Shown here piece by piece: positions 1-7,048 of a DNA stretch of 38,338 bases; position 1 is the stretch's first letter, and every line of letters begins with the position of its first letter. The stretch comes from DATNIC01 sp035604635 (GTDB lineage Bacteria > Vulcanimicrobiota > Vulcanimicrobiia > Vulcanimicrobiales > Vulcanimicrobiaceae). The notes beneath the pieces are model-generated. The model ran no database searches. It saw only the letters and a list, made by a program, of their open reading frames with translations, and was not told where the DNA came from. Made by a program: the position numbers and the translations under genes. The stretch is taken from the NCBI GenBank assembly GCA_035604635.1, contig DATNIC010000018.1:1-38338 (forward strand). The letters are read 5' to 3'.

Positions 1-1161
1 GACGAAGTACGTGCCGTGCTCGTGTAAGTCTGCGGGAACGGCACCAAGCATGATCCCGGTCAGGCCGCCCATCGTGAACGTGATGAGGAAGCCCATCGCG
101 AACAGCATGGCGGTCGAGTAATGGATGACGCCGCCCCATAAGGTTGCCATCCACGACCAGATCTTCACGCCCGTCGGAATCGCGATCAGCATCGTGAGAA
201 TCATAAACGGCAGCTGCAGCCACGGCGCCATGCCGCTCGTGAACATGTGGTGCGCCCACACCATGAAGCCGAGTAGTGCGATCGCGACCGAGCTGAACGC
301 GATCATCTTATATCCGTAGATCGGCTTACGCGCAAACGTCGGGAGCACTTCGGAGATGATGCCGAATGCCGGCAAGATGAAGATATAGACCGCGGGGTGC
401 GAGTAGAACCAGAACATGTGCTGCCACAGAATCGGGCTGCCGCCTTTATTCGGATCGTAGAACGGGACGCCGAAGACACGTTCGATGAACAGCGCTGAGA
501 GCGCCGCCGAAAGCGCGACCGTCGCCAGCATGTTGATCGCCGCGGTCGCGAGCTGCGCCCAGACGAAGAGGGGCATGCGGGTGTACGTCATTCCCGGCGC
601 GCGCATCTTGATGATCGTGACCATGAAATTCAACCCGGTCATCGTCGAGCTGATGCCGATGAGGATGATCGCCAGACACCAGAGCGTCGTCCCCGGCGGA
701 CCCTGCAACGAGACCGGCGGGTACTCCGTCCAGCCGGCTTCCGGGGCGCCGACGAGAAACGACGCGAAGAGCAGGATCCCGGCGGGCGGGAAGAGCCAGA
801 AGCTCGCCATGTTGAGCCACGGGAACGCGACGTCGCGCGCTCCGATCATCAGCGGCATGATGATGTTCCCGAAACCGCCGGTGACTATCGGGATCGTGAC
901 CATCCAGACCATCGCCGTCCCGTGCATGCTATAGACGCCGTTGTACTGGTCGGGCGTCAAGAACTTCGCGTTGCTGTTCATGAGCTGCGTGCGAATCAGC
1001 TCCGCGAGCATCCCGGCGATGACGAAGAAGATCAGTCCCGTCACCATGTACTGAATCCCGATGATCTTGTGATCGATCGAGAAGACGTACCTGCGGATGA
1101 ATCCTTGAGGCTCGGGGTGGATGTGCTCGGCTAGAGCGCTATGTTGGGCGGCAACTGCCAT
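1..1161 (-). CDS. ctaD: Cytochrome c oxidase subunit I, cut at left edge
   Basis: Catalytic haem-copper subunit of the terminal oxidase in the cytoplasmic membrane; it reduces oxygen and pumps protons. 387 codons are visible and the frame is still open at base 1, so the C-terminus (including the last haem ligands of the HFHY region) lies outside. Visible marks are the haem-ligand segment YSMHGTAMVW near the N-terminus, the CuB/Tyr segment WFYSHPAVYIF, the CuB pair in WAHHMFTSG, and IPTGVKIW. The motif reads YSHPAV, not GHPEV: the proton-path Glu is absent and Tyr-Ser precedes the His, the signature of type A2 oxidases such as Thermus caa3. The ATG follows ctaC by 16 bases with GGAG upstream. 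The call is firm. Confidence 0.97.
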   Translation of the reverse strand, partial: MAVAAQHSALAEHIHPEPQGFIRRYVFSIDHKIIGIQYMVTGLIFFVIAGMLAELIRTQLMNSNAKFLTPDQYNGVYSMHGTAMVWMVTIPIVTGGFGNIIMPLMIGARDVAFPWLNMASFWLFPPAGILLFASFLVGAPEAGWTEYPPVSLQGPPGTTLWCLAIILIGISSTMTGLNFMVTIIKMRAPGMTYTRMPLFVWAQLATAAINMLATVALSAALSALFIERVFGVPFYDPNKGGSPILWQHMFWFYSHPAVYIFILPAFGIISEVLPTFARKPIYGYKMIAFSSVAIALLGFMVWAHHMFTSGMAPWLQLPFMILTMLIAIPTGVKIWSWMATLWGGVIHYSTAMLFAMGFLITFTMGGLTGIMLGAVPADLHEHGTYFV

Positions 1162-1177
1162 GCTTGGGGTTCTCCGT

Positions 1178-2272
1178 TTACTTCTGACCTGAGAGACTGA
1201 CCAAATATGCGTCGAGGTTGGCGATGTCCAGGTTGCTGATCGCGTTTGCCTGCGCGTTGGGCATCACGCCCAACGGACCCTGGAAACCGTTCTGCAAAAT
1301 CTTCGCGATGTTCGCCGGGGTCGGATCGGTTCCGTCGACGAGCTTCGGATGCGCGGTATCGCTCAGGAGCTTGCCCAAGCCCGGCCCGACGATCTTCTGG
1401 TCGAACGGCCCGACCGAGTGGCACGCGGAACACTTCTGCCCGAACAATGCCTGGCCGGCTTGCGCCTGTCCCTTGTTCAAATCGAGCGGCGCGACCGACG
1501 CGAGATGCTGCGCTTGCGCTTGCCCCGCGAACCAGCGGCCGAAGTCTTGCTGATTGTCGATGTGCAGGGTCGCGACCATATCGCCGTGATTGCGGCCACA
1601 GTATTCGGTGCAGATGATGCGGTACGTCCCGACCTTCGTCGGGGTGAAGCGCAGCGTTTGAATGAGACCGGGGACCATATCGGCCTTCAGACGGACCTCG
1701 GGGACCCAAAAGCTATGGATCACATCGACCGAAGTCACGTGCAGCGTGACGGGCGTCCCCACCGGGACGTGCATGTCGTTCGCGACCGGTTGACCCAGAC
1801 GCGGATAACGGAATTGGAAAGCGAATTGATGGCCGATCGCTTCCATCGTAAGGACGTCGCCTTGCGCTTCCTGCAGCCCGCGCCAGATCTGGACGCTGTA
1901 GATGGCTAAGATGATGATCAGGACGGTCGGCAGGGCCGTCCACCAGAACTCGAGCTTGGCGTTGCCGTGGGTCTGGACGCCGATCGCGTCCGGCGGCATG
2001 TCCTTCTTGCGGCGGAACGCGATCGCGAAATAGATCGTGTAGCCGGCGACGATATTGAAGATGAGGATGACGAAGACGCCCATGAACTTGAACAGGGCGT
2101 CGATTTCGTCGGCGGGGACGGCCGCCTCGGGCAGCCACGTGCCGAGGTCCTGCTGGACGAACCAGACGATCGCGATGATGGTGAAGACCGCTAAGAACGC
2201 CGTGAACGTCCAGAAGTACGGGCCTAAATTCGAATACTGGCCCGTCTGTGCTTCCGGCTTATCGTGCGCCAC
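1178..2272 (-). CDS. ctaC: Cytochrome c oxidase subunit II with fused cytochrome c domain (caa3 type)
   Basis: Electron-entry subunit of the oxidase, 364 residues. It has three hydrophobic segments (about 19-40, 61-86 and 108-130), the first probably an uncleaved or signal-like extra helix. The exported cupredoxin domain carries a full CuA site: H186, C221, E223, C225, H229, M232 in CTEYCGRNHGDM. A C-terminal class I cytochrome c domain follows with CSACH (281-285) and a likely Met ligand at 337 (GVMPN). The fused haem domain defines caa3-type oxidases. The start is GTG with GGGAG eight bases upstream. It is the first gene of a ctaC-ctaD unit, downstream of nanE on the same strand. Confidence 0.97.
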   Translation of the reverse strand: MAHDKPEAQTGQYSNLGPYFWTFTAFLAVFTIIAIVWFVQQDLGTWLPEAAVPADEIDALFKFMGVFVILIFNIVAGYTIYFAIAFRRKKDMPPDAIGVQTHGNAKLEFWWTALPTVLIIILAIYSVQIWRGLQEAQGDVLTMEAIGHQFAFQFRYPRLGQPVANDMHVPVGTPVTLHVTSVDVIHSFWVPEVRLKADMVPGLIQTLRFTPTKVGTYRIICTEYCGRNHGDMVATLHIDNQQDFGRWFAGQAQAQHLASVAPLDLNKGQAQAGQALFGQKCSACHSVGPFDQKIVGPGLGKLLSDTAHPKLVDGTDPTPANIAKILQNGFQGPLGVMPNAQANAISNLDIANLDAYLVSLSGQK

Positions 2273-2315
2273 GCGTCACTCCCATCTCCACAAACCCCGA
2301 CGTAGTATACAAGGG
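2273..2315 (-). promoter_or_regulatory. Probable promoter region of ctaC-ctaD
   Basis: This short gap separates nanE from ctaC. It contains TATACT (minus strand, 2309-2304), a good -10 hexamer about 30 bases before the ctaC GTG. I see no convincing -35 hexamer at 16-18 bases spacing: TTGCGT lies only 13 bases upstream. Read-through from the nanE operon is an equally possible source of ctaC transcription. Confidence 0.3.
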
Positions 2316-3026
2316 CTAATCTACGCAACCCGCTTTTCGGTGAACAGGACTTAAGTCAGCCCCGCGAGGCGTCGCGGCCACAAAGCTGCCGACGAGCGCG
2401 TCGACATTTGTGATCGCGGTCCCCACGACGACGGCATCAGCCCCGGCTAAGAAGGCCTCCCGGGCGGCTGCGGGCGTCCCGATCCCCCCTTCGCAGATGG
2501 TGAACCGCGCGACCTCGCGGAGTGCCCGGACGAGTTCGAGCGCGGGGAGCGGCGTCCCGCGCGTCCCCATCGTGTAGCCGCACAGGGTCGTGGCGCAGAT
2601 GTGCGCGCCGGCTCGCGCCGCGGCGAGCCCGTCCTCGGCGTCGGCGCAGTCGGCCATTGCCGCGCAGCCGAGCCCCTCGATCTCGCCGATGATCTGCGCG
2701 ACCGTCGAGCCGTCCGGACGGGTGCGGCGAGTCGCATCGAATGCGATGATCCGCGCACCGGCAGCGGCGACCGTCCGAACGTCGGCGACCCGCGGAGTGA
2801 TGTACGGCTCAAAACCGTCAACGGCGACTTTGACGATCCCGATGACCGGTACGCGCACGGCCTTGCAGACAGCCGCGATACGCTCGGCGCCTTCGATCCG
2901 GACTGCGACGGCGCCGTTCGCCTCGGCACAACGCGCCAGCGTCGCGATGGTCTCCGGTACGTTCAAGACGGAATGCGCGGCAGCCTGAACCGAGACGATC
3001 AGGCCTCCGCGCAGCGCTTCGATCAT
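2316..3026 (-). CDS. nanE: N-acetylmannosamine-6-phosphate 2-epimerase
   Basis: Cytoplasmic TIM-barrel enzyme converting ManNAc-6-P to GlcNAc-6-P in sialic acid and ManNAc catabolism. 236 residues is the usual family length. The order of conserved blocks matches NanE: GLIVSVQA, VRIEG, PVIGIVKV (with the family Lys), ITP, IIAFDATRRTRP, MADC, TTLCGYT, CEGGIGTP and VVVGTAIT. Its ATG overlaps the stop of the kinase gene (ATGA), so the two are translationally coupled. No nanA or nanK of the usual kind is visible; the upstream BadF-type kinase probably supplies the phosphorylated sugar (inference). Confidence 0.92.
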   Translation of the reverse strand: MIEALRGGLIVSVQAAAHSVLNVPETIATLARCAEANGAVAVRIEGAERIAAVCKAVRVPVIGIVKVAVDGFEPYITPRVADVRTVAAAGARIIAFDATRRTRPDGSTVAQIIGEIEGLGCAAMADCADAEDGLAAARAGAHICATTLCGYTMGTRGTPLPALELVRALREVARFTICEGGIGTPAAAREAFLAGADAVVVGTAITNVDALVGSFVAATPRGADLSPVHRKAGCVD

Positions 3027-3961
3027 CCGGCAATTGCGCCGACGGAGACCCCGGCCTCTCGGTACGCCAGCCGGAGCGCGCCGATTGCGGGGCTCGCCGC
3101 TGCGACGACGATCTCGACGTCTTCATCGCCGCCCAGCGCGCGCTCGGTCGCGACGCGTAACGCGTCCTCTGAAAAGACACCCCCGCAAAGCGCGACCCGG
3201 ACGCTCGAGCGAAATTCGAGGCACCGTTTCACGCGCGCGGCGAGTTTTGCGAGCGCGAGACCGCCGTGATCGACGATCGCCCGGGCCCTCGGGTCGGTCG
3301 CCGCTGCTTGGGCCACGAGTATCGCGAAGCCGGCGAGCTGTGCGCGAGAGATCCGTCCCGAATAAAAATCTCGTGCCAGCGCGCGCAAATCCGGGCTGCC
3401 GAAGTGCGCGAGTGCCGCTTCCGCCAAGCTGCACTCCACGCCGGCGTCGAACGCGCGCATCGCTTCGGAAAGCGCCGAGCGCGCGATCCAGAACGCGCTG
3501 CCGCGATCGCCGAACAGATAGCCCCATCCTCCGGCGCGGGCCCAACGTCCGGCCGCGTCTTCGCCGTACGCGACGGAGCCCGTCCCGGCGATGAGGACGA
3601 TGCCCGGTCCATCGATCGCCCCGGCAAGCGCGATCGGCGCGTCGTGCATCAAGCGCAGACTCCGGGCGCGCAATCGTGGGGCGGCGCCGGTGAGGGTCCC
3701 GTCGTAGCCGCTCAATCCGGCCACGACCACATCGATCTCCGCCGACGGATCGAGGCCGGCATCGATCAGCGCGCCGCCGACCGCGGCTTCGATCGCATCG
3801 GCCAAGCGTCGCGAATCGCTCGACTCACCGATCTCATCGCATGGCCCGCCGATTCCACGCCCTAGGATAGCACCGCGGGCGTCCGCGACGACTGCGATTG
3901 TCGACGTCTGGCCTCCGTCGACGCCGGCAAACAGGCTATCCAAACGTTCGCGTATGCTCAC
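3023..3961 (-). CDS. N-acetylglucosamine/N-acetylmannosamine-type kinase, BadF/BadG ATPase family
   Basis: ASKHA-fold sugar kinase expected to phosphorylate an N-acetyl amino sugar in the cytoplasm. It has the N-terminal phosphate loop VDGGQTST, the second phosphate motif IAGTGSVAYG, and GGWGYLFGDRGSAFW, typical of NAG kinases in the BadF/BadG/BcrA/BcrD ATPase family. I chose the GTG at 3961 (312 residues), which puts DGGQT close to the N-terminus as in relatives. An in-frame TTG at 4003 would add 14 residues. Either start overlaps the small HExxH gene upstream, and the stop overlaps the nanE start as ATGA. Whether the substrate is GlcNAc or ManNAc cannot be read from the sequence; the nanE pairing favours ManNAc. 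Confidence 0.85.
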   Translation of the reverse strand: MSIRERLDSLFAGVDGGQTSTIAVVADARGAILGRGIGGPCDEIGESSDSRRLADAIEAAVGGALIDAGLDPSAEIDVVVAGLSGYDGTLTGAAPRLRARSLRLMHDAPIALAGAIDGPGIVLIAGTGSVAYGEDAAGRWARAGGWGYLFGDRGSAFWIARSALSEAMRAFDAGVECSLAEAALAHFGSPDLRALARDFYSGRISRAQLAGFAILVAQAAATDPRARAIVDHGGLALAKLAARVKRCLEFRSSVRVALCGGVFSEDALRVATERALGGDEDVEIVVAAASPAIGALRLAYREAGVSVGAIAG

Positions 3962-4235
3962 GAGCCCCGTGCTCGCGTGCCCTGCGAGACCGCTGTCGTG
4001 CAATCTCGCCGATCGCCTCCCGATGGTGATAGAGCTCGTGGCCGATCGCTTCCTCGATCAGGGCGCGCCGTGCCCGCTCATCGACGCCGCACATGCGTTC
4101 AAGCGCACGCACGTTCACACGGATGCGCGGGCCGTGCGGATCGTATTCCGCGACGAGCGTCGTCGCACCCCAATCTCCCAAATCGTCGATTGTCACGCGG
4201 ATGCCGTACCCCTCCGCGGTTTCGCCGGCCGTCAT
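3936..4235 (-). CDS. Small HExxH (zincin-like) protein of unknown function
   Basis: 99 residues with no signal peptide or membrane segment. The centre reads EEAIGHELYHHREAIGEI, giving an HExxH motif at 66-70, the zinc-binding helix of zincin metallopeptidases. I cannot identify a sure third ligand (E73 or E77 are possible). The first half contains a predicted strand-rich segment (YDPHGPRIRVNVRALE), which resembles the layout before the active-site helix in minimal zincins of the IrrE/ImmA type. The ATG overlaps the stop of the FAD oxidoreductase (ATGA) and its end overlaps the kinase start, so it is an integral member of this operon. Basic C-terminal tail. Whether it is a peptidase is unproven. 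Confidence 0.75.
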   Translation of the reverse strand: MTAGETAEGYGIRVTIDDLGDWGATTLVAEYDPHGPRIRVNVRALERMCGVDERARRALIEEAIGHELYHHREAIGEIARQRSRRAREHGAREHTRTFG

Positions 4236-5599
4236 GGGACGGCCGCCGGTTGCGAACGGCGCAAGTCGACGCCGGCGGCTTCAAGCGTGGCTCGGAGCAG
4301 CGACGGATCGACGTCGCGCAAGCGCACGTTTTGGCGGCCGGTGAGGGCAGCGGCGGTTCCGGCTGCTTGACCCAGCGTCATCACGGTCGGCGTCAACCGC
4401 GTCGAAGCGAGCGCTTCGTGCGTCGTCGAGATGCAGCGCCCTGCGACGAGCAGACCGTCGACCGTGCTCGGGACCAAACAACGGTACGGTATCTCGTAGG
4501 TGGCTCCGGGCGGCAGGCGATGGGTCGTCGTCCCGGCGCCCGAGGGATTGTGAATGTCGATCGGATAGGCGCTGCGCGCCACGGCATCTTCGAAGGTGCG
4601 CGCGTGCAGGACGTCGTCCGCGGTCAAGGTGTAGACGCCGACGATCCGGCGCGACTCGCGGATACCGATTTGGGTGCCGGTCGCGGCGATCCGCGCGTTC
4701 GCAAAGCCCGGGACGCGGCGGCGGAAAAACGTCATCAGTTGCATTGCTTGAGAGCGCGCCTCTACCTCGGCCCGAGTCAAGTCGTCGGGATCGAGTGGAT
4801 CGATGTCGACGACGCGCGTCATGTTGACGGTGACCTCGTCGGGGTACGGGGAGGCAAAGAACGAAACCAGCTCTCGCGGTACGTCGACTTCGCCGTTCTT
4901 GCGCGCCGCCTCCCACAGTTCGTATAGTCCCGCGACGGCGGTAAGGCGCTGCGGCTCGCGTTCGTGCAGCTTCAGCGAGGTACGCATCTCCTTCGGCTTG
5001 CTGCGGACGTACGCTGCAATCGAAGCGAGATCGACGTGGCTGATGCGAAACATCAGGCTTGCCGGCTGGACGCGTCCACGCGCGTCGCCTTGCAAAAGAT
5101 CGACTCCGGCCGACGCGGCGACGTACGCATCGGCCGTCGCATCGATGACGAAGCGTGCGCGCAATTCACGGATGCCGCCGACGGTCGCGAAGCGCGCGCC
5201 GGCGACGACGGCGTCATCGTCGAGCAACGCTTCGAGGAAGTATGCGTGCAGGAGAAGCTCGACGCGCGCTTCCGCCATCATCTCGAATAAGAGCGCCTTG
5301 TGAATCTCCGGATCGAACGGCGTCACCGTGGGGACGTAGTCCGACGAATCCGGGACGTGCCCCGGCGAGCCGCCCATCGCAACCAAACGCTCCACGATCT
5401 CTTGCGCGATCCCCCCGACGACTCGCTCGCCGCCCGAGTGGAAGGTCATCCAGGGACCAACCATCGCCGCTGTCGCGGTACCGCCCAAAAAGCCGTAGCG
5501 CTCGACGAGCGCCGTTTTCGCTCCGAGACGAGCCGCGGCGAGCGCGGCAGCGCATCCGGCGTTTCCGCCTCCCACGACGAGGACGTCGAGGTTGCCCAT
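4232..5599 (-). CDS. FAD-dependent oxidoreductase (FAD_oxidored type)
   Basis: 455-residue flavoprotein. It has the N-terminal dinucleotide-binding fold VLVVGGGNAGCAAALAAARLG followed by VERYGFLGGTAT, a middle ARFVIDATADA segment, and the C-terminal FAD-closing block GLLVAGRCISTTHEAL with RLTPTVMTLGQAAG. This is the FAD_oxidored family often found beside sugar-catabolism genes; the substrate is unknown. The frame stays open to 5692, but the ATG at 5599 starts directly at the Rossmann strand (MGNLDVLVVGGG), so I use it. It is the promoter-proximal gene of the operon with the HExxH protein, kinase and nanE. Divergent from the methyltransferase gene across a 137-base gap. Confidence 0.88.
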   Translation of the reverse strand: MGNLDVLVVGGGNAGCAAALAAARLGAKTALVERYGFLGGTATAAMVGPWMTFHSGGERVVGGIAQEIVERLVAMGGSPGHVPDSSDYVPTVTPFDPEIHKALLFEMMAEARVELLLHAYFLEALLDDDAVVAGARFATVGGIRELRARFVIDATADAYVAASAGVDLLQGDARGRVQPASLMFRISHVDLASIAAYVRSKPKEMRTSLKLHEREPQRLTAVAGLYELWEAARKNGEVDVPRELVSFFASPYPDEVTVNMTRVVDIDPLDPDDLTRAEVEARSQAMQLMTFFRRRVPGFANARIAATGTQIGIRESRRIVGVYTLTADDVLHARTFEDAVARSAYPIDIHNPSGAGTTTHRLPPGATYEIPYRCLVPSTVDGLLVAGRCISTTHEALASTRLTPTVMTLGQAAGTAAALTGRQNVRLRDVDPSLLRATLEAAGVDLRRSQPAAVP

Positions 5600-5686
5600 G
5601 CGGAGTCTTTTGCGAAAAAGTTGTTGAGCGCCCCCTCGGGGAATGGTGAAGCAACGAATATGGTGAGGGCGCGTGTGGTTTGGGGG

Positions 5687-5730
5687 CCCCAAGCGAAGCT
5701 TGGGGGGCGCGGAGCCGGGGGCGGAGCGCC
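5687..5730 (+). promoter_or_regulatory. Tandem hairpin leader before the methyltransferase start
   Basis: Hairpin 1 (5687-5705) is a perfect 8 bp stem, CCCCAAGC/GCTTGGGG, with loop GAA. Hairpin 2 (5706-5730) has outer stem GGCGC/GCGCC, a symmetric GGA/GGA internal loop, inner stem GCC/GGC and loop GGG. The 3' strand of the internal loop reads GGAG (5723-5726) and lies 10 bases before the ATG at 5737; it is the only Shine-Dalgarno-like sequence there. Translation may therefore depend on opening of hairpin 2. The architecture matches the elements at 14397-14443 and 24730-24777 read on the minus strand. Confidence 0.55.
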
Positions 5731-5736
5731 ATAAAC

Positions 5737-6447
5737 ATGTTCACGAAGACCGCCCGCTACTACGACGCGATCTACGCGGCTCGCGGCAAGGATTATGAAT
5801 CCGAGGCGGATTGGATTCGCGCCAGCGTCGAGGCCGAATTCGCCGAGCGGCGCGTTTCTCTGCTCGATGTCGCGTGCGGAAGTGCCGCCCATCTGGAGCG
5901 GCTAGCCCCACATTTCGACGTCGAAGGACTCGACGTCGATCCCGCGATGATCGAGGTCGCGCGCGAACGGTTGCCGCACGTCCCGTTTCACGTCGCGCGC
6001 ATGCAGGACTTCTCGCTCGAGCGCCGCTTCGACGTGATCATTTGTCTGTTCAGTTCGATCGGCTACGTCAAAGATGAGGCCGAGCTCAGGCAGACCTGCG
6101 CGAACGTCTACCGTCATCTCAATCCGGGCGGGATCTTCATGCTCGAACCTTGGCTCGCCCCAGATCAGTTTGCGGCCGGCCACATCAGCGCTGTCTTCGT
6201 CGACAGGAACGAACTTAAAATTGCGCGCTTCGAGATTCATGAGCGCTACGCCGACACTTCGATTTTGCGCATGCATTACATGGTCGCTCAACCCAGCGGC
6301 GTCGACCAATTCGAGGAGACGCATGTCATGTCGCTCTTTCCCGATGCGACGTACAAGAACGCACTCGAGTCGGCCGGATTCGACGTGCGCTTCGAGCGCA
6401 GCGATCTCTTTATAAGAGGCCTCTACATCGCAACGAAGCGCGGCTAA
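5737..6447 (+). CDS. Class I SAM methyltransferase resembling aminosugar N,N-dimethyltransferases
   Basis: 236-residue Rossmann-fold methyltransferase. The SAM-binding motif I is SLLDVACGSAAHLERL (residues 41-56) and motif II includes GLDVDPAMIEVARERLP. The stretches FDVIICLFSSIGYV and HLNPGGIFMLEPW, and the C-terminal RGLYIA, closely resemble DesVI/TylM1, which dimethylate the amino group of TDP-aminosugars, so an amino-sugar or similar amine substrate is plausible. No TDP-sugar biosynthesis gene is nearby, so specificity is inferred only. The ATG at 5737 precedes MFTKTARYYDAIY, the usual family N-terminus; an upstream in-frame extension runs through the hairpins and is rejected. Confidence 0.88.
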   Translation: MFTKTARYYDAIYAARGKDYESEADWIRASVEAEFAERRVSLLDVACGSAAHLERLAPHFDVEGLDVDPAMIEVARERLPHVPFHVARMQDFSLERRFDVIICLFSSIGYVKDEAELRQTCANVYRHLNPGGIFMLEPWLAPDQFAAGHISAVFVDRNELKIARFEIHERYADTSILRMHYMVAQPSGVDQFEETHVMSLFPDATYKNALESAGFDVRFERSDLFIRGLYIATKRG

Positions 6448-6478
6448 CGTCGCGGCAAGCTATAAGGAAAGGCGACAC

Positions 6479-6739
6479 ATGGAACTGTTTACCACGATCG
6501 ACCGCAAAGAGCTCGAGCAAGCTCGCTGTCTCGCGGAGTCCGGAGAATTCGCGATCTACACGCGCGATCACGATTCGTACCTGCTCGTTCAGCGGCACGG
6601 CGGCACGCCGTGGGCGGGCATCTCCATCTCGGGCGACGGCGTTTTCCGCATCGGCGGACTACTCGTCGACGCTATGCGGCATCTGTATCGCGACGTCGCC
6701 TCGGAAGTTCACTCGAAACCGCACGCCGCTCGACCCTGA
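6479..6739 (+). CDS. Small conserved-looking protein, function unknown
   Basis: 86 residues, no signal peptide, mildly acidic and aromatic in the first half (AIYTRDHDSYLLVQRHGG), with a hydrophobic patch GISISGDGVFRIGGLLVDAM. It starts with ATG preceded by AAGGAAAGG at good spacing, 31 bases after the methyltransferase stop on the same strand, so it is probably co-transcribed. A strong hairpin terminator follows. I do not recognise the family; the fold may be a small alpha/beta domain. Confidence 0.65.
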   Translation: MELFTTIDRKELEQARCLAESGEFAIYTRDHDSYLLVQRHGGTPWAGISISGDGVFRIGGLLVDAMRHLYRDVASEVHSKPHAARP

Positions 6740-6767
6740 GCGCGGATGCTCGAGCCGCCGAAAAGCG

Positions 6768-6797
6768 GACTCCCCAACCCGGGTGGGTTGGGGAGTC
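6768..6797. terminator. Strong two-way hairpin terminator
   Basis: A perfect 13 bp inverted repeat, GACTCCCCAACCC / GGGTTGGGGAGTC, with a 4-base loop, sits between two genes that end facing each other (6739 plus, 6803 minus). On the minus strand the stem is followed by CGCTTTT, a short T run typical of intrinsic termination; the plus side lacks a clear T tract. It probably ends both transcripts. Confidence 0.85.
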
Positions 6798-6802
6798 ATC
6801 CC

Positions 6803-6988
6803 TTACGCGTGTGTGTTGATCTTGTTGCCGAGGTTGACCGGCTCGTCGCCGTCGCTGATGCCTGCTCTGGCCTCGGCTCTGCTCTCCGCAAACTTTTGGG
6901 CTGCCGACTGAGTCGTCGTGCCGGAAGCTTCGTTCGCGTTGATGCTAAGGCTGGCCGATCCACCCGAACCGACCGCTGGGATACTCAT
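6803..6988 (-). CDS. 61-residue small protein, unknown
   Basis: Starts at ATG 6988 with an excellent Shine-Dalgarno (GGAGGAG, 6999-6993), which rules out the in-frame GTG at 7009. The N-terminal half is rich in Ser, Gly, Ala and Thr (SIPAVGSGGSASLSI), the second half is charged and helical (SAAQKFAESRAEARAG), and it ends NLGNKINTHA. No Cys, signal peptide or membrane segment. It lies 60 bases downstream of the histidine kinase gene on the same strand and is closed by the terminator at 6768-6797. A hairpin with AGGA in its loop precedes it. I recognise no family; a secreted or structural peptide are both possible. Confidence 0.7.
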   Translation of the reverse strand: MSIPAVGSGGSASLSINANEASGTTTQSAAQKFAESRAEARAGISDGDEPVNLGNKINTHA

Positions 6989-7004
6989 GGAGCTCCTCCA
7001 ATAG

Positions 7005-7023
7005 GGCACACATCCTATGTGCC
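7005..7023 (-). promoter_or_regulatory. Leader hairpin with AGGA loop upstream of the 61-residue gene
   Basis: On the minus strand GGCACA/TGTGCC forms a 6 bp stem around the loop TAGGATG, six bases upstream of the GGAGGAG ribosome site of the next gene. The ribosome site itself overlaps GGAGCTCC, a palindrome able to pair with itself. GGA in a hairpin loop plus GGA at the ribosome site is the layout bound by CsrA/RsmA-type proteins. That link is a hypothesis; no csrA lies in this window. Confidence 0.4.
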
Positions 7024-7048
7024 ACGTGGAAACGTTACCGCAGCGAGG

